From Pseudobacteriovorax antillogorgiicola (lineage in GTDB: Bacteria; Bdellovibrionota_B; Oligoflexia; Oligoflexales; Oligoflexaceae), in NCBI RefSeq assembly GCF_900177345.1, contig NZ_FWZT01000004.1, positions 310,001 through 374,000 of the forward strand: a stretch of 64,000 nt of DNA, given 5' to 3'. Shown in pieces: positions 34,964-43,953 of this stretch. The notes beneath the pieces were generated by a model, which was not told the DNA's origin, did not search any database, and saw nothing but the letters and a program-made list of their open reading frames with translations. The first letter of the stretch is position 1. Every line of letters starts with the position of its first letter. Made by a program: the position numbers and the translations under genes.

Positions 34964-36541
34964 ATGACGAGCAAGACACTTGAGAATCTACTGATATCTT
35001 CAGCAATCTGCTGCGGAGGGCTACTCTTGGGGAGCTGTGGGGAGTCTGACAGCGATGATGAAGTAGCAGCAACCGATCCAAGTACGCCGGGCGTTGTGGT
35101 GAGTGACTCTGATACTGTTTCATTGAGCGGTAAATTGGCTATTGGATCCGGGCTTAGGCTTGCTGCTGATGGTTCTGGGCTCCTTGCGGTGAATATGTCC
35201 GGAGGCACACCGATCGGCGATCCAGCGGATATCGAGGTAGCTGCAGACGGTTCCTTTAGCTACTCTGCATCGAAGATTAACGACCAGGTCGATGAAATCA
35301 ATGCAGAACTTGCCAAGGACGAATCCGAGTGGGACTGGGACACCTTAGCTGTGTTAGCGTCGGACTTGTTCGGTGAGAGTCTCACAGGTGAGGAGCTGCA
35401 AAGCTATGGGGCAGATGATGTTCGCACCTACATGGAGCAGTTTGCGAGCCAGCTTGAGACCCTGGGTACCACAACCTTATTGATCGCCTACGATCCCTCA
35501 GATGACGTCACCGCCGAGGCGGAATCATTCAGGTTTATTGGTCTCCCAACATCGAGTGGTAAGAATCTAATTGCCCTAGCTAATCAGTCGATGGTGGGTA
35601 ATCTAAGCTTGGGCGACATCTCCGATGGCGATGATGGGGAGAGTACAGCCGAGCTGGAAGCAGAGACTGGATTCGATTTGAGCGAAAGTGTCATCGATAC
35701 CCTGGCCGAATCAGGAAAGGCTCTTAAAGACTTCAAGAATCGCTATATGAATGATGATTGGAGTATAGAAACATTTTGGGCTTGGCGTGGTGAAAAAGCG
35801 GATGCCATCGATCAATACAACACTCCTTCGGAGCTAAGTTACAGCGGAGTCGGCTTCTATATTGGCTCACAAACTGACACCCCCTTCGTCTATGACGAGC
35901 TTTGTAGTACTAAACTTGGCTCTCTGGTATTTACACCCCCATCCTCGGTGCAAGTAAAGGCTGGGGATGACTCCATTAGCACCTATACGACCTTTTCAAA
36001 CGCCGACGCAACGCAGAGCACTCAAGGGGATAATCGAATTTGCAGCGGTGGAAGCTTCTATGGCCGCGAAGATGGAACCAATGACTTCATGATTAACTTT
36101 GGCACTGGTGGAGGAATTCAGGGTGATTTACCTTCAGGGCTATGGCGCATGACTTGGGACGGTACCGAGGTTGCCCGATTCGATGTCGCGCTCACAAAGC
36201 CGTTTGATAGTGATGGCAATCCCACCGTCTTCATCCCGAGTGCTAAGTTTGTGACAAGTAATAGTCAAATTAATTCAGTAACGATCAAGTTTTATATTTG
36301 GAATGGCACGGAGCTGAGCGAGTTGACCGATATCACGGCATTCCAAAGGCTGGTATCACAGGTTAACGCTAGTATCACGAAAGAAGATACCAATGGCGAG
36401 GTCCGCGGTACAGCGACGTTTGCTGATGGGGCAACCGAGGCCACGTTAACTTTCGATGAGGCTGTAGCGACGAGCAACGCTGCTTACATGTCTGTGTCCT
36501 ACACAATTGGTACTGCCAATTACCGAACTGAATATCGCTAA
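34964..36541 (+). CDS. large lipoprotein of unknown function
   Basis: 525 residues with lipobox LLLGSC and a mature start CGESDSDDE. An acidic low-complexity linker and a beta segment (about 50-105: SLSGKLAIGSGLRL ... GSFSYSASKIND) are followed by a helical middle region and a beta-rich C-terminal region from about 300 with cysteines (YDELCSTKLG, DNRICSGGSF). AGGAGC precedes the ATG. I recognise no domain. Similar acidic-linker lipoproteins are common in this window. Monocistronic, with a strong hairpin after the stop. Confidence 0.7.
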   Translation: MTSKTLENLLISSAICCGGLLLGSCGESDSDDEVAATDPSTPGVVVSDSDTVSLSGKLAIGSGLRLAADGSGLLAVNMSGGTPIGDPADIEVAADGSFSYSASKINDQVDEINAELAKDESEWDWDTLAVLASDLFGESLTGEELQSYGADDVRTYMEQFASQLETLGTTTLLIAYDPSDDVTAEAESFRFIGLPTSSGKNLIALANQSMVGNLSLGDISDGDDGESTAELEAETGFDLSESVIDTLAESGKALKDFKNRYMNDDWSIETFWAWRGEKADAIDQYNTPSELSYSGVGFYIGSQTDTPFVYDELCSTKLGSLVFTPPSSVQVKAGDDSISTYTTFSNADATQSTQGDNRICSGGSFYGREDGTNDFMINFGTGGGIQGDLPSGLWRMTWDGTEVARFDVALTKPFDSDGNPTVFIPSAKFVTSNSQINSVTIKFYIWNGTELSELTDITAFQRLVSQVNASITKEDTNGEVRGTATFADGATEATLTFDEAVATSNAAYMSVSYTIGTANYRTEYR

Positions 36542-36543
36542 CA

Positions 36544-36572
36544 GATAGAGCCGTTTTGAAAGCGGCTCTATC
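36544..36572 (+). terminator. 10-bp perfect hairpin after the large lipoprotein gene
   Basis: GATAGAGCCG (36544-36553) pairs perfectly with CGGCTCTATC (36563-36572) around a nine-base loop. A T run is lacking, so it may act as a transcript-stabilising hairpin or Rho-dependent end. Confidence 0.6.
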
Positions 36573-36670
36573 GCCAGAACGCTCTCAAATCCTAGATAAC
36601 CTTGAGACTCCCCCAAAAATGAGCTAAGACTGAATGATTTGTCAAAAATATCATTTGTTGGAGTCTTATT

Positions 36671-38197
36671 ATGATTAAGGTAGCGATTCTAGGCCTGCTC
36701 ATCGCTGGTGGGGCTATCGCCGAGACTAAAAAGGATAGCTCAGAAAAGGAAAAGGAAATTCCCAAACCCCTCTTGGCCAAGACGGAGCATGAGGGGCGGT
36801 TTGGCAAGGTGCGTATGAAGTATAGGGCTAAAGCAGGGGAAACCTACCTCTACGATCGGGAAGGAAAGCCCAAAGCCAGTATCTTTAGCACAGCCTACAC
36901 TGCGCTAGATATTGACGATCCTGCCAAGAGGCCTGTGACATTTATTTTCAACGGTGGGCCAGGGTCCTCGTCTGTTTGGCTTCATATGGGGGTGATGGGG
37001 CCCATGGTTACTCGGGTTCCAAGTGACGGGGCTGGTGCTGGAGCTGCGCCCTACAAGGTGGAGTCTAACCCTTGGAGCCTCTTAGTGGCATCAGATCTTG
37101 TGTTTATCGACCCTGTGGGAACTGGCTATAGCCGAGCCCTGGGTAAATATGAAGATAAGCAGTTTTGGGGAGTTCGGGAAGATGCAGAGGTCATTGGGGA
37201 GTTTATCCGTTCCTACATCAGTAGCGAGAAACGCTGGAATTCGCCGAAATACCTGGCTGGGGAAAGCTACGGCACAGTTCGTGCGGCGGCCTTAGTTAGG
37301 GAATTGCAGGAAGGGTGGGAGGGCATTGCTCTAAACGGCGTGATGCTGATCTCTGCGATTCTGGACTTTCAAGCAGGGCGATTCCAGAAGGGCAATGATA
37401 CCCCTTTTGTTACGTTTCTGCCCACCTATGCAGCTACTGCTTGGTATCATAAGAAAGTTCCAGAACATGATCGACCCCTGGAAGAATTCCTTGCCGATGT
37501 AAGGGACTTCGCCAGCACAGACTATGTGGTAGCTTTATTTAAGGGAAATAATTTGTCAGTAGCGGATCGACAAAAAGTTTTAGATCAGCTCCATCGGTTT
37601 ACTGGTTTAGACAAAGCCTATCTCGAACAAACCAACCTCAGAATTCACGCATTTCGCTTTATGAAAGAGTTGCTCAGAGATCAGGGTAAGACTATTGGGC
37701 GCTTTGATAGCCGCTACCTTGGGAAAGACTACGATGCAGCGGGGGAGTTTTTTGATTATGATGCTTCTGCCTATGGCATCACGGGTGCCTACGTTGCTAG
37801 TATCAATCATTACTTGGGACACACCCTACAACTAAAAACCGACCGCAAGTACCTGATCCTTAATGGCGAAGTGGGCAGTAGCTGGAACTGGGGCCAAGCC
37901 AAAGGTCAAAAAACTGCCACTGGGTACCTAAACTTAACTCCAACTCTGGCGACAGGAATGATTCAAAACCCGGATTTCAGAATATTTGTGGCCAATGGCT
38001 ATTATGATCTAGCAACTCCATTTCACTCGACAGAATATACATTGGCTCACCATGGCATCGACCCGAAGCGCGTGACAATGCAATACTATGAGGCCGGACA
38101 CATGATGTACGTTCATCAACCTTCTTTGGAAGCGCTCGGCAGGGATTTAATGGAATTCGTTAGCTCTCACAAGAAAACAGGTAGAGTTGCTCACTGA
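36671..38197 (+). CDS. S10-family serine carboxypeptidase
   Basis: 508 residues with a signal peptide (MIKVAILGLLIAGGAIAE). S10 hallmarks are clear: FIFNGGPGSSSVWLHMG forms the oxyanion region, LVFIDPVGTGYSRA follows, and the triad is Ser in LAGESYGTVRAA, Asp in GYYDLATPFHST and His in AGHMMYVH. Bacterial S10 peptidases act in the periplasm and remove C-terminal residues, often at acidic pH. It fits the window's set of exported hydrolases. GGAG precedes the ATG. Confidence 0.93.
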   Translation: MIKVAILGLLIAGGAIAETKKDSSEKEKEIPKPLLAKTEHEGRFGKVRMKYRAKAGETYLYDREGKPKASIFSTAYTALDIDDPAKRPVTFIFNGGPGSSSVWLHMGVMGPMVTRVPSDGAGAGAAPYKVESNPWSLLVASDLVFIDPVGTGYSRALGKYEDKQFWGVREDAEVIGEFIRSYISSEKRWNSPKYLAGESYGTVRAAALVRELQEGWEGIALNGVMLISAILDFQAGRFQKGNDTPFVTFLPTYAATAWYHKKVPEHDRPLEEFLADVRDFASTDYVVALFKGNNLSVADRQKVLDQLHRFTGLDKAYLEQTNLRIHAFRFMKELLRDQGKTIGRFDSRYLGKDYDAAGEFFDYDASAYGITGAYVASINHYLGHTLQLKTDRKYLILNGEVGSSWNWGQAKGQKTATGYLNLTPTLATGMIQNPDFRIFVANGYYDLATPFHSTEYTLAHHGIDPKRVTMQYYEAGHMMYVHQPSLEALGRDLMEFVSSHKKTGRVAH

Positions 38198-38220
38198 GGG
38201 CCAAACTGATATTGAGTTCT

Positions 38221-39144
38221 TTACAGGAACTCGATATCATCATCTTCGGGCGGCTCTTCATTGCTGGCGATAGTGAGAAGTCGAAGAAACTCGCTGGCCT
38301 TCTCATACTCATCAATTTGAAGCATGACACAGCATAAGATCTCACTGCTTTGATCATCACCATCGAAAATTTTCCAAACCATGCCATGATCGGCACAGCC
38401 GAGGCTCTTGCATGTCGCTTGATCGACTTTCTCTGTGCACGGCATTCGAACCCGAAAGTTTTCGCAGGTGGCTTGATCGACGCTTTGGTGGGATAGCAAC
38501 CAACGTTTTATGCTTCCAGCGATGATGTTGGTCTTTTCTCTCATATAATCATGGATTTTCGAATCGGGAGCATCGTCTCCTAGCCTTGCGAACGAGCGAG
38601 CCGAATCCAGGTTGTAATTTATGTAAAAGCGGGTTGTGAGAATTTGGGACGAGAGTCCGATAAACGATGTCCATTGGTTCTGTGAAAGTTCAACCCAAGC
38701 CTTCTCCTTGCCGAGCCGCTCCGATGACGACCGTTGGAAAGCCTGGCTCGAAAGAACTTTGATCTGCTGTAAGAATTCGTCCGTGTGTCCGACCTCCAAA
38801 GTGGAGTCCTGACGATCGAAATCTTCGTGGTGGTGGATGTAGTGGGTCAGGCCCTTCTTGAGGTCTGTGATGACCTCAGCGCCTAAATAGAGGCCGGTGT
38901 CTCGAAGAGAGAAATGTCGGATCTCAAGCGAGACATCGATGATCTCGCTACCCACTTCGCAGCGGAGGATGACTAGACCCTCCTCTTCGGGGGACATCAA
39001 TTCTGGCGCCACGAGAATTCCGGCACCTCGTTCGCTCACGTTTAAGAGCCTTGCAGGTACGGACCGTCCTTTCAGAATAATCTGCATATCCTTATCAACA
39101 GGATAACGGACGAATTGTCGTTTTTCATGCGTTGCAAGTTGAAT
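38221..39144 (-). CDS. PilZ-domain protein, probable ATT start
   Basis: The first ATG in frame (39087) would begin inside a PilZ domain. The frame stays open upstream and encodes RQFVRYPVDKD just before it, supplying the RxxxR half of the c-di-GMP site; the NxSxxG half is NVSERGAG. No ATG, GTG or TTG exists between 39087 and the upstream stop. An excellent Shine-Dalgarno (AAGGGAGGG, 39160-39152) sits seven bases before an ATT codon at 39144, which would give 307 residues. I infer AUU initiation, as known for infC. The C-terminal 200 residues are an unknown domain with several Cys (ATCENFRV, MPCTEK, ATCKSLGCAD, ILCCVM). It probably transmits c-di-GMP binding to an unknown target. Confidence 0.7.
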   Translation of the reverse strand: MQLATHEKRQFVRYPVDKDMQIILKGRSVPARLLNVSERGAGILVAPELMSPEEEGLVILRCEVGSEIIDVSLEIRHFSLRDTGLYLGAEVITDLKKGLTHYIHHHEDFDRQDSTLEVGHTDEFLQQIKVLSSQAFQRSSSERLGKEKAWVELSQNQWTSFIGLSSQILTTRFYINYNLDSARSFARLGDDAPDSKIHDYMREKTNIIAGSIKRWLLSHQSVDQATCENFRVRMPCTEKVDQATCKSLGCADHGMVWKIFDGDDQSSEILCCVMLQIDEYEKASEFLRLLTIASNEEPPEDDDIEFL

Positions 39145-39353
39145 GGCTTTGCCCTCCCTTAATATTCCCGCTCGGTGGGATGAGGGTGGCCTTGAATATT
39201 TCCTCGTAAATATTATAGTTCCTTGAATTTATTATGGAAATATGATTTTTTTGCAATTTATTTCCGTCCTTCCTTCCTATGAAAACGCGATTTCCAGGGG
39301 AAAAATATGATAAATCAGGCAGATAGTAGTGATTTTGAGTTAGGCCATTTCAT

Positions 39354-40370
39354 TTAGCTAGCATTCTGCGATCTGCCGACGGTACTCGGATGGGTCCGTA
39401 GCTTTTGATAGGCTACTATATGAGCTATAGACCGCCCCAGCTTGTGGGGGATAAGCTGTATAGACGAATCATAGAGTTCGAGAAGCTGTAAATCTCCTAG
39501 GTCATCGAGGGAGCTAATCTCAAACTTTACGCCCGCCTTACGCTCTAGGTGAGCAGTAAGCTCATCATAGCTTAGAGTGATGCTTTTCTTAGTGTCGTAG
39601 CCCATGTTTCGGGCATAGACCACAATCGCGCGGGCAGTCCGAATGGTTTTATCACGAAAATGATGCTGGGCACGTTTCTTAGTCAGGCCAAGCTTTGCAT
39701 CTTCAATGAAGCGGGCCATGTCTATTATAGAAACCATGACATTGTAGGGAATGATATGTCGATCTTTATCGGGATCTTTCTCTAGCTTCAGCAGACCAGC
39801 ATCTTGAAGCACTTTGATGATGGCATGAATTCGTTCCTCACTGAGTGATAGGCAATCCATGAGTTCATCTTGAATCTCATCAAGAGCTACATAACTTGAA
39901 CCATCGATGTCTTGCTTATGATACTTGGCGAGGGTTGAGAGGGTACCGCAAAGGGTCTGTGCCTGGAACGTGAGGTCAATCTGTTCTAGGCGTGCTGACT
40001 CTAGCTGCTCTTGCTGACGAATCATAAAATCGAGTAGGTCAGTCAACCGTATTGAGAATTCTTTGATGATGATTTCTATCCACGGAGGCACGTCTTTAAG
40101 GGTTTTTTTAACGCTGTCGGCAGGAATCTTGCGAACGGTAACATGACCAACAGCCTTGGCAGAAGCTGTCCGCGGCCTTCGATTAAGGCAGGTTAAAAGG
40201 CCAATGACCTCTCCGGGGTGCATATAACTGAGAGTTAGATGGATGGTATCTTTCTCCCGGTAGATCTCAACTTGCCCCTCTTCGATGACAAATAAGTCAC
40301 CACCCGGATCGCCGTGGGAAAAGAGAACCTGCCCGTCCTTGAATTGCAGTAATTCCTTAGTTTCTACCAT
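39354..40370 (-). CDS. CRP/FNR-like cyclic-nucleotide-domain protein
   Basis: 338 residues. The N-terminal cNMP-binding fold (about 5-115) shows FSHGDPGGDLFVIEEGQVEI, then HPGEVIGLLTCLNRRPRTASAKA. The phosphate-binding Arg is kept, but the Glu expected after the Gly is Leu, as in the dehydrogenase fusion at 23463. A long helix links to a winged-helix-like region (about 155-215: ALDEIQDELMDCLSLSEERIHAIIKVLQD, GLLKL). A further 120 residues form a second helical unit with a possible helix-turn-helix (SYDELTAHLERKAG). Probably a transcription regulator. GAGG lies six bases before the ATG. Confidence 0.82.
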   Translation of the reverse strand: MVETKELLQFKDGQVLFSHGDPGGDLFVIEEGQVEIYREKDTIHLTLSYMHPGEVIGLLTCLNRRPRTASAKAVGHVTVRKIPADSVKKTLKDVPPWIEIIIKEFSIRLTDLLDFMIRQQEQLESARLEQIDLTFQAQTLCGTLSTLAKYHKQDIDGSSYVALDEIQDELMDCLSLSEERIHAIIKVLQDAGLLKLEKDPDKDRHIIPYNVMVSIIDMARFIEDAKLGLTKKRAQHHFRDKTIRTARAIVVYARNMGYDTKKSITLSYDELTAHLERKAGVKFEISSLDDLGDLQLLELYDSSIQLIPHKLGRSIAHIVAYQKLRTHPSTVGRSQNAS

Positions 40371-40782
40371 ACCAACCTCGCGTCCGTTGTTCGTACTCTG
40401 GGAGCTGTCGACGTTTGGAGCACAAGCATCTGGTATGCCTTGATAAACGTAATCCGTCGTTGCTCACCGTCAACATATTCCCGATATGCCTCGTCCTCTC
40501 TCCTAGCCTTGTCTTCATCCAGTCAGACCAGCTAAGTCTGTTCTAAACGCCAACAGCTCCTATTATAACCTGATTTTTCGTTGGGCTTGCTAGAGTTGAT
40601 CTCAAAACTGCCAATCTGGTAACCATTCTCTGCTGATGCTGAAGTTTTGGGCTGCCCCCCGGTACAGTATGGCAAGTATACTTGGGGTTCTGTGAGGGCG
40701 AGGGCAGGGATAAAGATGTGCTTGCCCCTCATTCAATGGCGTGCGAGTCTTGTGAGGCTTGAATCACAAAGAGGAGACGATT
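40371..40782. other. 412-base divergent intergenic region
   Basis: Lies between the CRP-like regulator and the GST gene. No supported ORF, RNA gene or strong inverted repeat. GAGGAG at 40771-40776 is the ribosome site of the GST gene. A short G/C-rich stretch near 40655-40665 is unremarkable. Confidence 0.45.
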
Positions 40783-41367
40783 GTGAAGTTATTTTATTCC
40801 AGTGCCTCACCTTATGCGCGCAAAGTTAGGGTACTGATCCGAGAATTCGAAGTGTCTGTGACTGAAAAAAAGATCAACACCAGTGACAATGATCCTGACT
40901 TCATCAAGAGTAACCCTCTTGGAAAAGTTCCAGCAATGACCTTGGAAGATAATACGATAATTTTCGATAGCGGCTTGATTGGCTACTATCTTGACGAAAA
41001 ATATAACGATCGCCATTGGCAAGCAAAGACTTGGGATCACAAGCAGCTTGAAGCCTCCATCCAAGGCATCCTCGATCAGTCTGTTACGATGATCATTGAA
41101 AAGCGCAGGCCAGAAGAGATTGTCTATGACTACTGGATTGAGCGATACAAGCACGCAATTCCAAGAGGGTTGGCGTGGATTTGGCAGCGCTATGAGAGCT
41201 ACCTCAGCGAGGGAATGAGCCTGGCTAGTGTGAGCCTTGTCTGTGCGCTTGAGTACCTGGACTTCCGACATCCAGAAATTCAATGGCGTAAGGATTTGCC
41301 AGATTTGGAAGCATGGTTGAATCATTGGAAGGGTCGGCAATCATTTTTGGAAACGAGGCCGGAATAG
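40783..41367 (+). CDS. glutathione S-transferase family protein
   Basis: 194 residues from GTG 40783, six bases after GAGGAG; the in-frame TTG at 40759 lies before the ribosome site. The thioredoxin-like N-domain has LFYSSASPYARKVRVLI (SPYARKVR at the active site), NPLGKVPAM (cis-Pro loop) and IFDSGLIGYYLDEKY (glutathione-contacting Asp-Ser). The helical C-domain follows. GSTs conjugate or reduce electrophiles with glutathione; this one resembles the bacterial YfcF/YibF-like group. Monocistronic. Confidence 0.9.
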   Translation: MKLFYSSASPYARKVRVLIREFEVSVTEKKINTSDNDPDFIKSNPLGKVPAMTLEDNTIIFDSGLIGYYLDEKYNDRHWQAKTWDHKQLEASIQGILDQSVTMIIEKRRPEEIVYDYWIERYKHAIPRGLAWIWQRYESYLSEGMSLASVSLVCALEYLDFRHPEIQWRKDLPDLEAWLNHWKGRQSFLETRPE

Positions 41368-41513
41368 GGAACTCTCTTTTACCAAGGGTAACGTTGCTGA
41401 TTTGCCAATAGCTATTAAATGATAGCTATACCGACGCTTTACATCAGAAGACTAAAGGAAGGTGATTCCCAATCCGAAGCCTCGCCCATCAAAACGGGAT
41501 CAAGAGGGGACCC

Positions 41514-42722
41514 ATGGAAAAGCTTACCAATGGCGATGCCATCATCGTTCAAATTCTTCTTACGTTTGCGTTAGGTTTACTTGGATTGGGGTGTAGCCCC
41601 AAGAATGACAGTGGCGGCGATGGCGGGGCACAAGCTTCGCTAGACAGCGTGACTCCTAGTTTAGCGACGCCGGTGCTGCGGATCACAATGAATCAGGATA
41701 CCAATGAGATATCTTGGGACGCTATCGAGGGGGCGAGTCGTTACGATCTTTACATCTCAGCCCCAGAGAGCGTTAGCATTGATGAAGCGATCGTACTAGA
41801 GCGAGTTGCTAGTCCCTATACCCATATCAAGGCTCCGGGACAAAGCTACCTCTATACACTTCGGGCCCTTGGGGATACCCCTGATGTCGTGAGCGAATTT
41901 TCCGTGGCGATTAGCGATATTCCTTCAGGCTTTCTGTCGAGCTGCTTACAGCAGCAAGGAGTGGCTAGCCCCATTATCGAAGGGCTTTTGCTTGCTGCGG
42001 CAGCAGATGATTGCTATCAGCTTACTCAGGTACGCGAGCGGGTCACAACTCTCGACCTAGCCGGTGCAGGGCTCTCCGATCTGTCTCTGCTCAGTGAGTT
42101 TCCAGCCATCGAATCATTAGATCTTAGTCAAAATCAAATCCAAGATCTTCAGCCTTTGTCTCAGCTTCTAGGATTAAAGAGCCTCATGTTGCGCGATAAC
42201 CCGGGTCTTTCAACACTAGCTGGCCTCGAAAACTTGCAAAACCTTGAGGTTCTCGATATTTCAAATTCGGTCGTGGCTGATCTGGGCCCCATCAAAGATT
42301 TGGTGAACTTAAATTCAGTTGCTCTGGAATCGACCGCAGTATCGTCACTTACAATCTTAGCGTCACTTCCCCAGCTTACATCTGTTAGCCTTGAAGGTAA
42401 TAATGTCGAGCGCCAAGAGGATGTTTGTCCAACGGTGACAGTTGCTGAAGATATCGCACGATTCTGTCTAGAAGGAGTCACGTTATCCTATGGTATTCAC
42501 ATCAACAAGCTACTTGGCCAGCACTGCGTCGCTTGTCATAACGGGAATACAGCGCCTCGCGTGAATCTCGATAATCAAGCTGATGTAGAAGCTAATGCAG
42601 CACTGATCAACGCACGGATCTCGGATGGATCAATGCCACCACTTGGGCCATTGAGTGCAACGGATCAAGCTATATTCGCCAGATGGTATGCGGATGTCGT
42701 TCTAGCAGATGGAGATAGTTAG
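41514..42722 (+). CDS. lipoprotein with FnIII-like, leucine-rich-repeat and cytochrome c domains
   Basis: 402 residues. Signal peptide with lipobox LGLGC, a linker, an FnIII-like domain (about 50-140: ISWDAIEGASRYDLYIS), then leucine-rich repeats (about 175-300: VTTLDLAGAGLSDLSLLSE, IESLDLSQNQIQDLQPL, and so on). The C-terminal 75 residues are a short c-type cytochrome: heme attachment LLGQHCVACHNGN (CxxCH) with a likely distal Met in SDGSMPP. Related short cytochrome domains occur in surface proteins of Planctomycetes and myxobacteria. The product should be an outer-leaflet or periplasmic electron carrier with a protein-binding arm. GAGGGGACCC precedes the ATG. Confidence 0.85.
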   Translation: MEKLTNGDAIIVQILLTFALGLLGLGCSPKNDSGGDGGAQASLDSVTPSLATPVLRITMNQDTNEISWDAIEGASRYDLYISAPESVSIDEAIVLERVASPYTHIKAPGQSYLYTLRALGDTPDVVSEFSVAISDIPSGFLSSCLQQQGVASPIIEGLLLAAAADDCYQLTQVRERVTTLDLAGAGLSDLSLLSEFPAIESLDLSQNQIQDLQPLSQLLGLKSLMLRDNPGLSTLAGLENLQNLEVLDISNSVVADLGPIKDLVNLNSVALESTAVSSLTILASLPQLTSVSLEGNNVERQEDVCPTVTVAEDIARFCLEGVTLSYGIHINKLLGQHCVACHNGNTAPRVNLDNQADVEANAALINARISDGSMPPLGPLSATDQAIFARWYADVVLADGDS

Positions 42723-42741
42723 AGCTGGCCTCATAGGCTGC

Positions 42742-43773
42742 CTAGTTTGAATCTGTGAGGCAACTTACTTTATAGAGTTGGTTGCCGCTTTGTTCAGAAC
42801 TAAAGATAAACGAGTTTTCATTTGGTAAAAAACTTACAGCCTCTTGCTGAGGTTGGCCAGGAATGGTCACTCTTTGGTAGTTGGTACCTGGTATCAATTC
42901 TTCGGCGACCTGATCAGCCTTACTCAGATTCATACGAATCTCGTAGACGTCTTGATAGTCTAGGATTAATATCCGATCTCCACTCGGGGAAATGGATGCT
43001 CCTGTGCTAATAGGAAACGGGAAGGATCGAACGTAGGACGCAGTTAGCATGTCGCTATTTTGATCAAGGTCCTGACGAGATATGCGAAACACATCGGTTT
43101 GATCTTCTTTGGTAAAAATATAGAGGTCACCGGTTTGGGGGTGGACAGCGGTTCCCTCGGCATTGTGGCTAGCGCCATCCTCATAACGGAAACGAATGGT
43201 TCGTACCCCATTGCCGCTAGTTAACTGGGATTCGTCAATGCTGTAGAGCGTATAAGTCCCTCGAATGAACATATTATCGCCGATATCTGCAACATAAAGG
43301 CACTGCTTACTATCCAGGCAAGGCCCAAGTGAAAGGGATTCCCAGTCTGTGTTCTGACCAAGAAATACCTGATCTCTGAGTGATCCATCCTGGCGAGCCC
43401 GGTAAACAGCGTTCGCATTGCCTGAATCGTCGATATGATAGTACATATCATCTTGGCTTGCGGATATCGCTAGGCCAGAGGCCTCTGAAATAAATTGAAT
43501 AGAGCCAAGAGATTCCCCAGCAGACCATTGCTTGCACAAATCTTCCCTAGTTTCTCCAGGGGGCGGTAGAAGGTCCTCAGCTTCTTGACTGGTATCATCG
43601 TCATCATTCTTAGGCGCTTTTTGCTCCTGCTGAAACTCAGGTTCCATAGGGTTTTGCCGTGAAGTAGGAACGTTGCCGTCCAGTAGAGATTCTGAAGGGT
43701 TCGACTCAATCAGTTTAGGTGGTTTCGTACAGTTCCATAAGGCTAAGGTCAGTACTAGAATCAGGTAGCGCAT
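42742..43773 (-). CDS. beta-propeller lipoprotein
   Basis: 343 residues with lipobox LWNC and a Pro/Gln/Asp-rich linker (about 20-75). The rest is a probable six-bladed propeller: SGLAISASQDDMYYHIDDSG, then TDWESLSLGPC, YVADIGDN, NAEGTAVHPQTGDLYIFTKE, PISTGASISPSGDRILILDY, EAVSFLPNENSFIFSSEQSG. The DWE-(S/D)(L/I) and ADIGDN motifs resemble a bacterial family of predicted esterase-like or SdiA-regulated propellers. Function unknown; the location is the envelope. The gene converges on the LRR-cytochrome gene. Confidence 0.72.
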   Translation of the reverse strand: MRYLILVLTLALWNCTKPPKLIESNPSESLLDGNVPTSRQNPMEPEFQQEQKAPKNDDDDTSQEAEDLLPPPGETREDLCKQWSAGESLGSIQFISEASGLAISASQDDMYYHIDDSGNANAVYRARQDGSLRDQVFLGQNTDWESLSLGPCLDSKQCLYVADIGDNMFIRGTYTLYSIDESQLTSGNGVRTIRFRYEDGASHNAEGTAVHPQTGDLYIFTKEDQTDVFRISRQDLDQNSDMLTASYVRSFPFPISTGASISPSGDRILILDYQDVYEIRMNLSKADQVAEELIPGTNYQRVTIPGQPQQEAVSFLPNENSFIFSSEQSGNQLYKVSCLTDSN

Positions 43774-43927
43774 GGTTTATCCGTCCAAACAATCACATTC
43801 GTTGGTCACTAGAGTGACTAAACCAGCGGAAATGCAATTCCAAGGCCTAATTTATAAACCAGATATTAGTTACTTATGCTTGAAAGTGGTGATCAGACCT
43901 AAGACCTTGTCATTTTTGTGACGGAAC

Positions 43928-43944
43928 GGCCCCCGGAAGGGGCC
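43928..43944 (-). terminator. GC-rich hairpin after the TonB receptor gene
   Basis: GGCCCC (43928-43933) pairs with GGGGCC (43939-43944) around a five-base loop, 10 bases beyond the receptor stop. No U tract on the minus strand. Confidence 0.5.
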
Positions 43945-43953
43945 TGGTTACTG

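Noticed and set aside
40807-41340. 177-codon open frame antisense to the GST gene
   Set aside because: Shadow of a clear GST coding frame; no coding features of its own.
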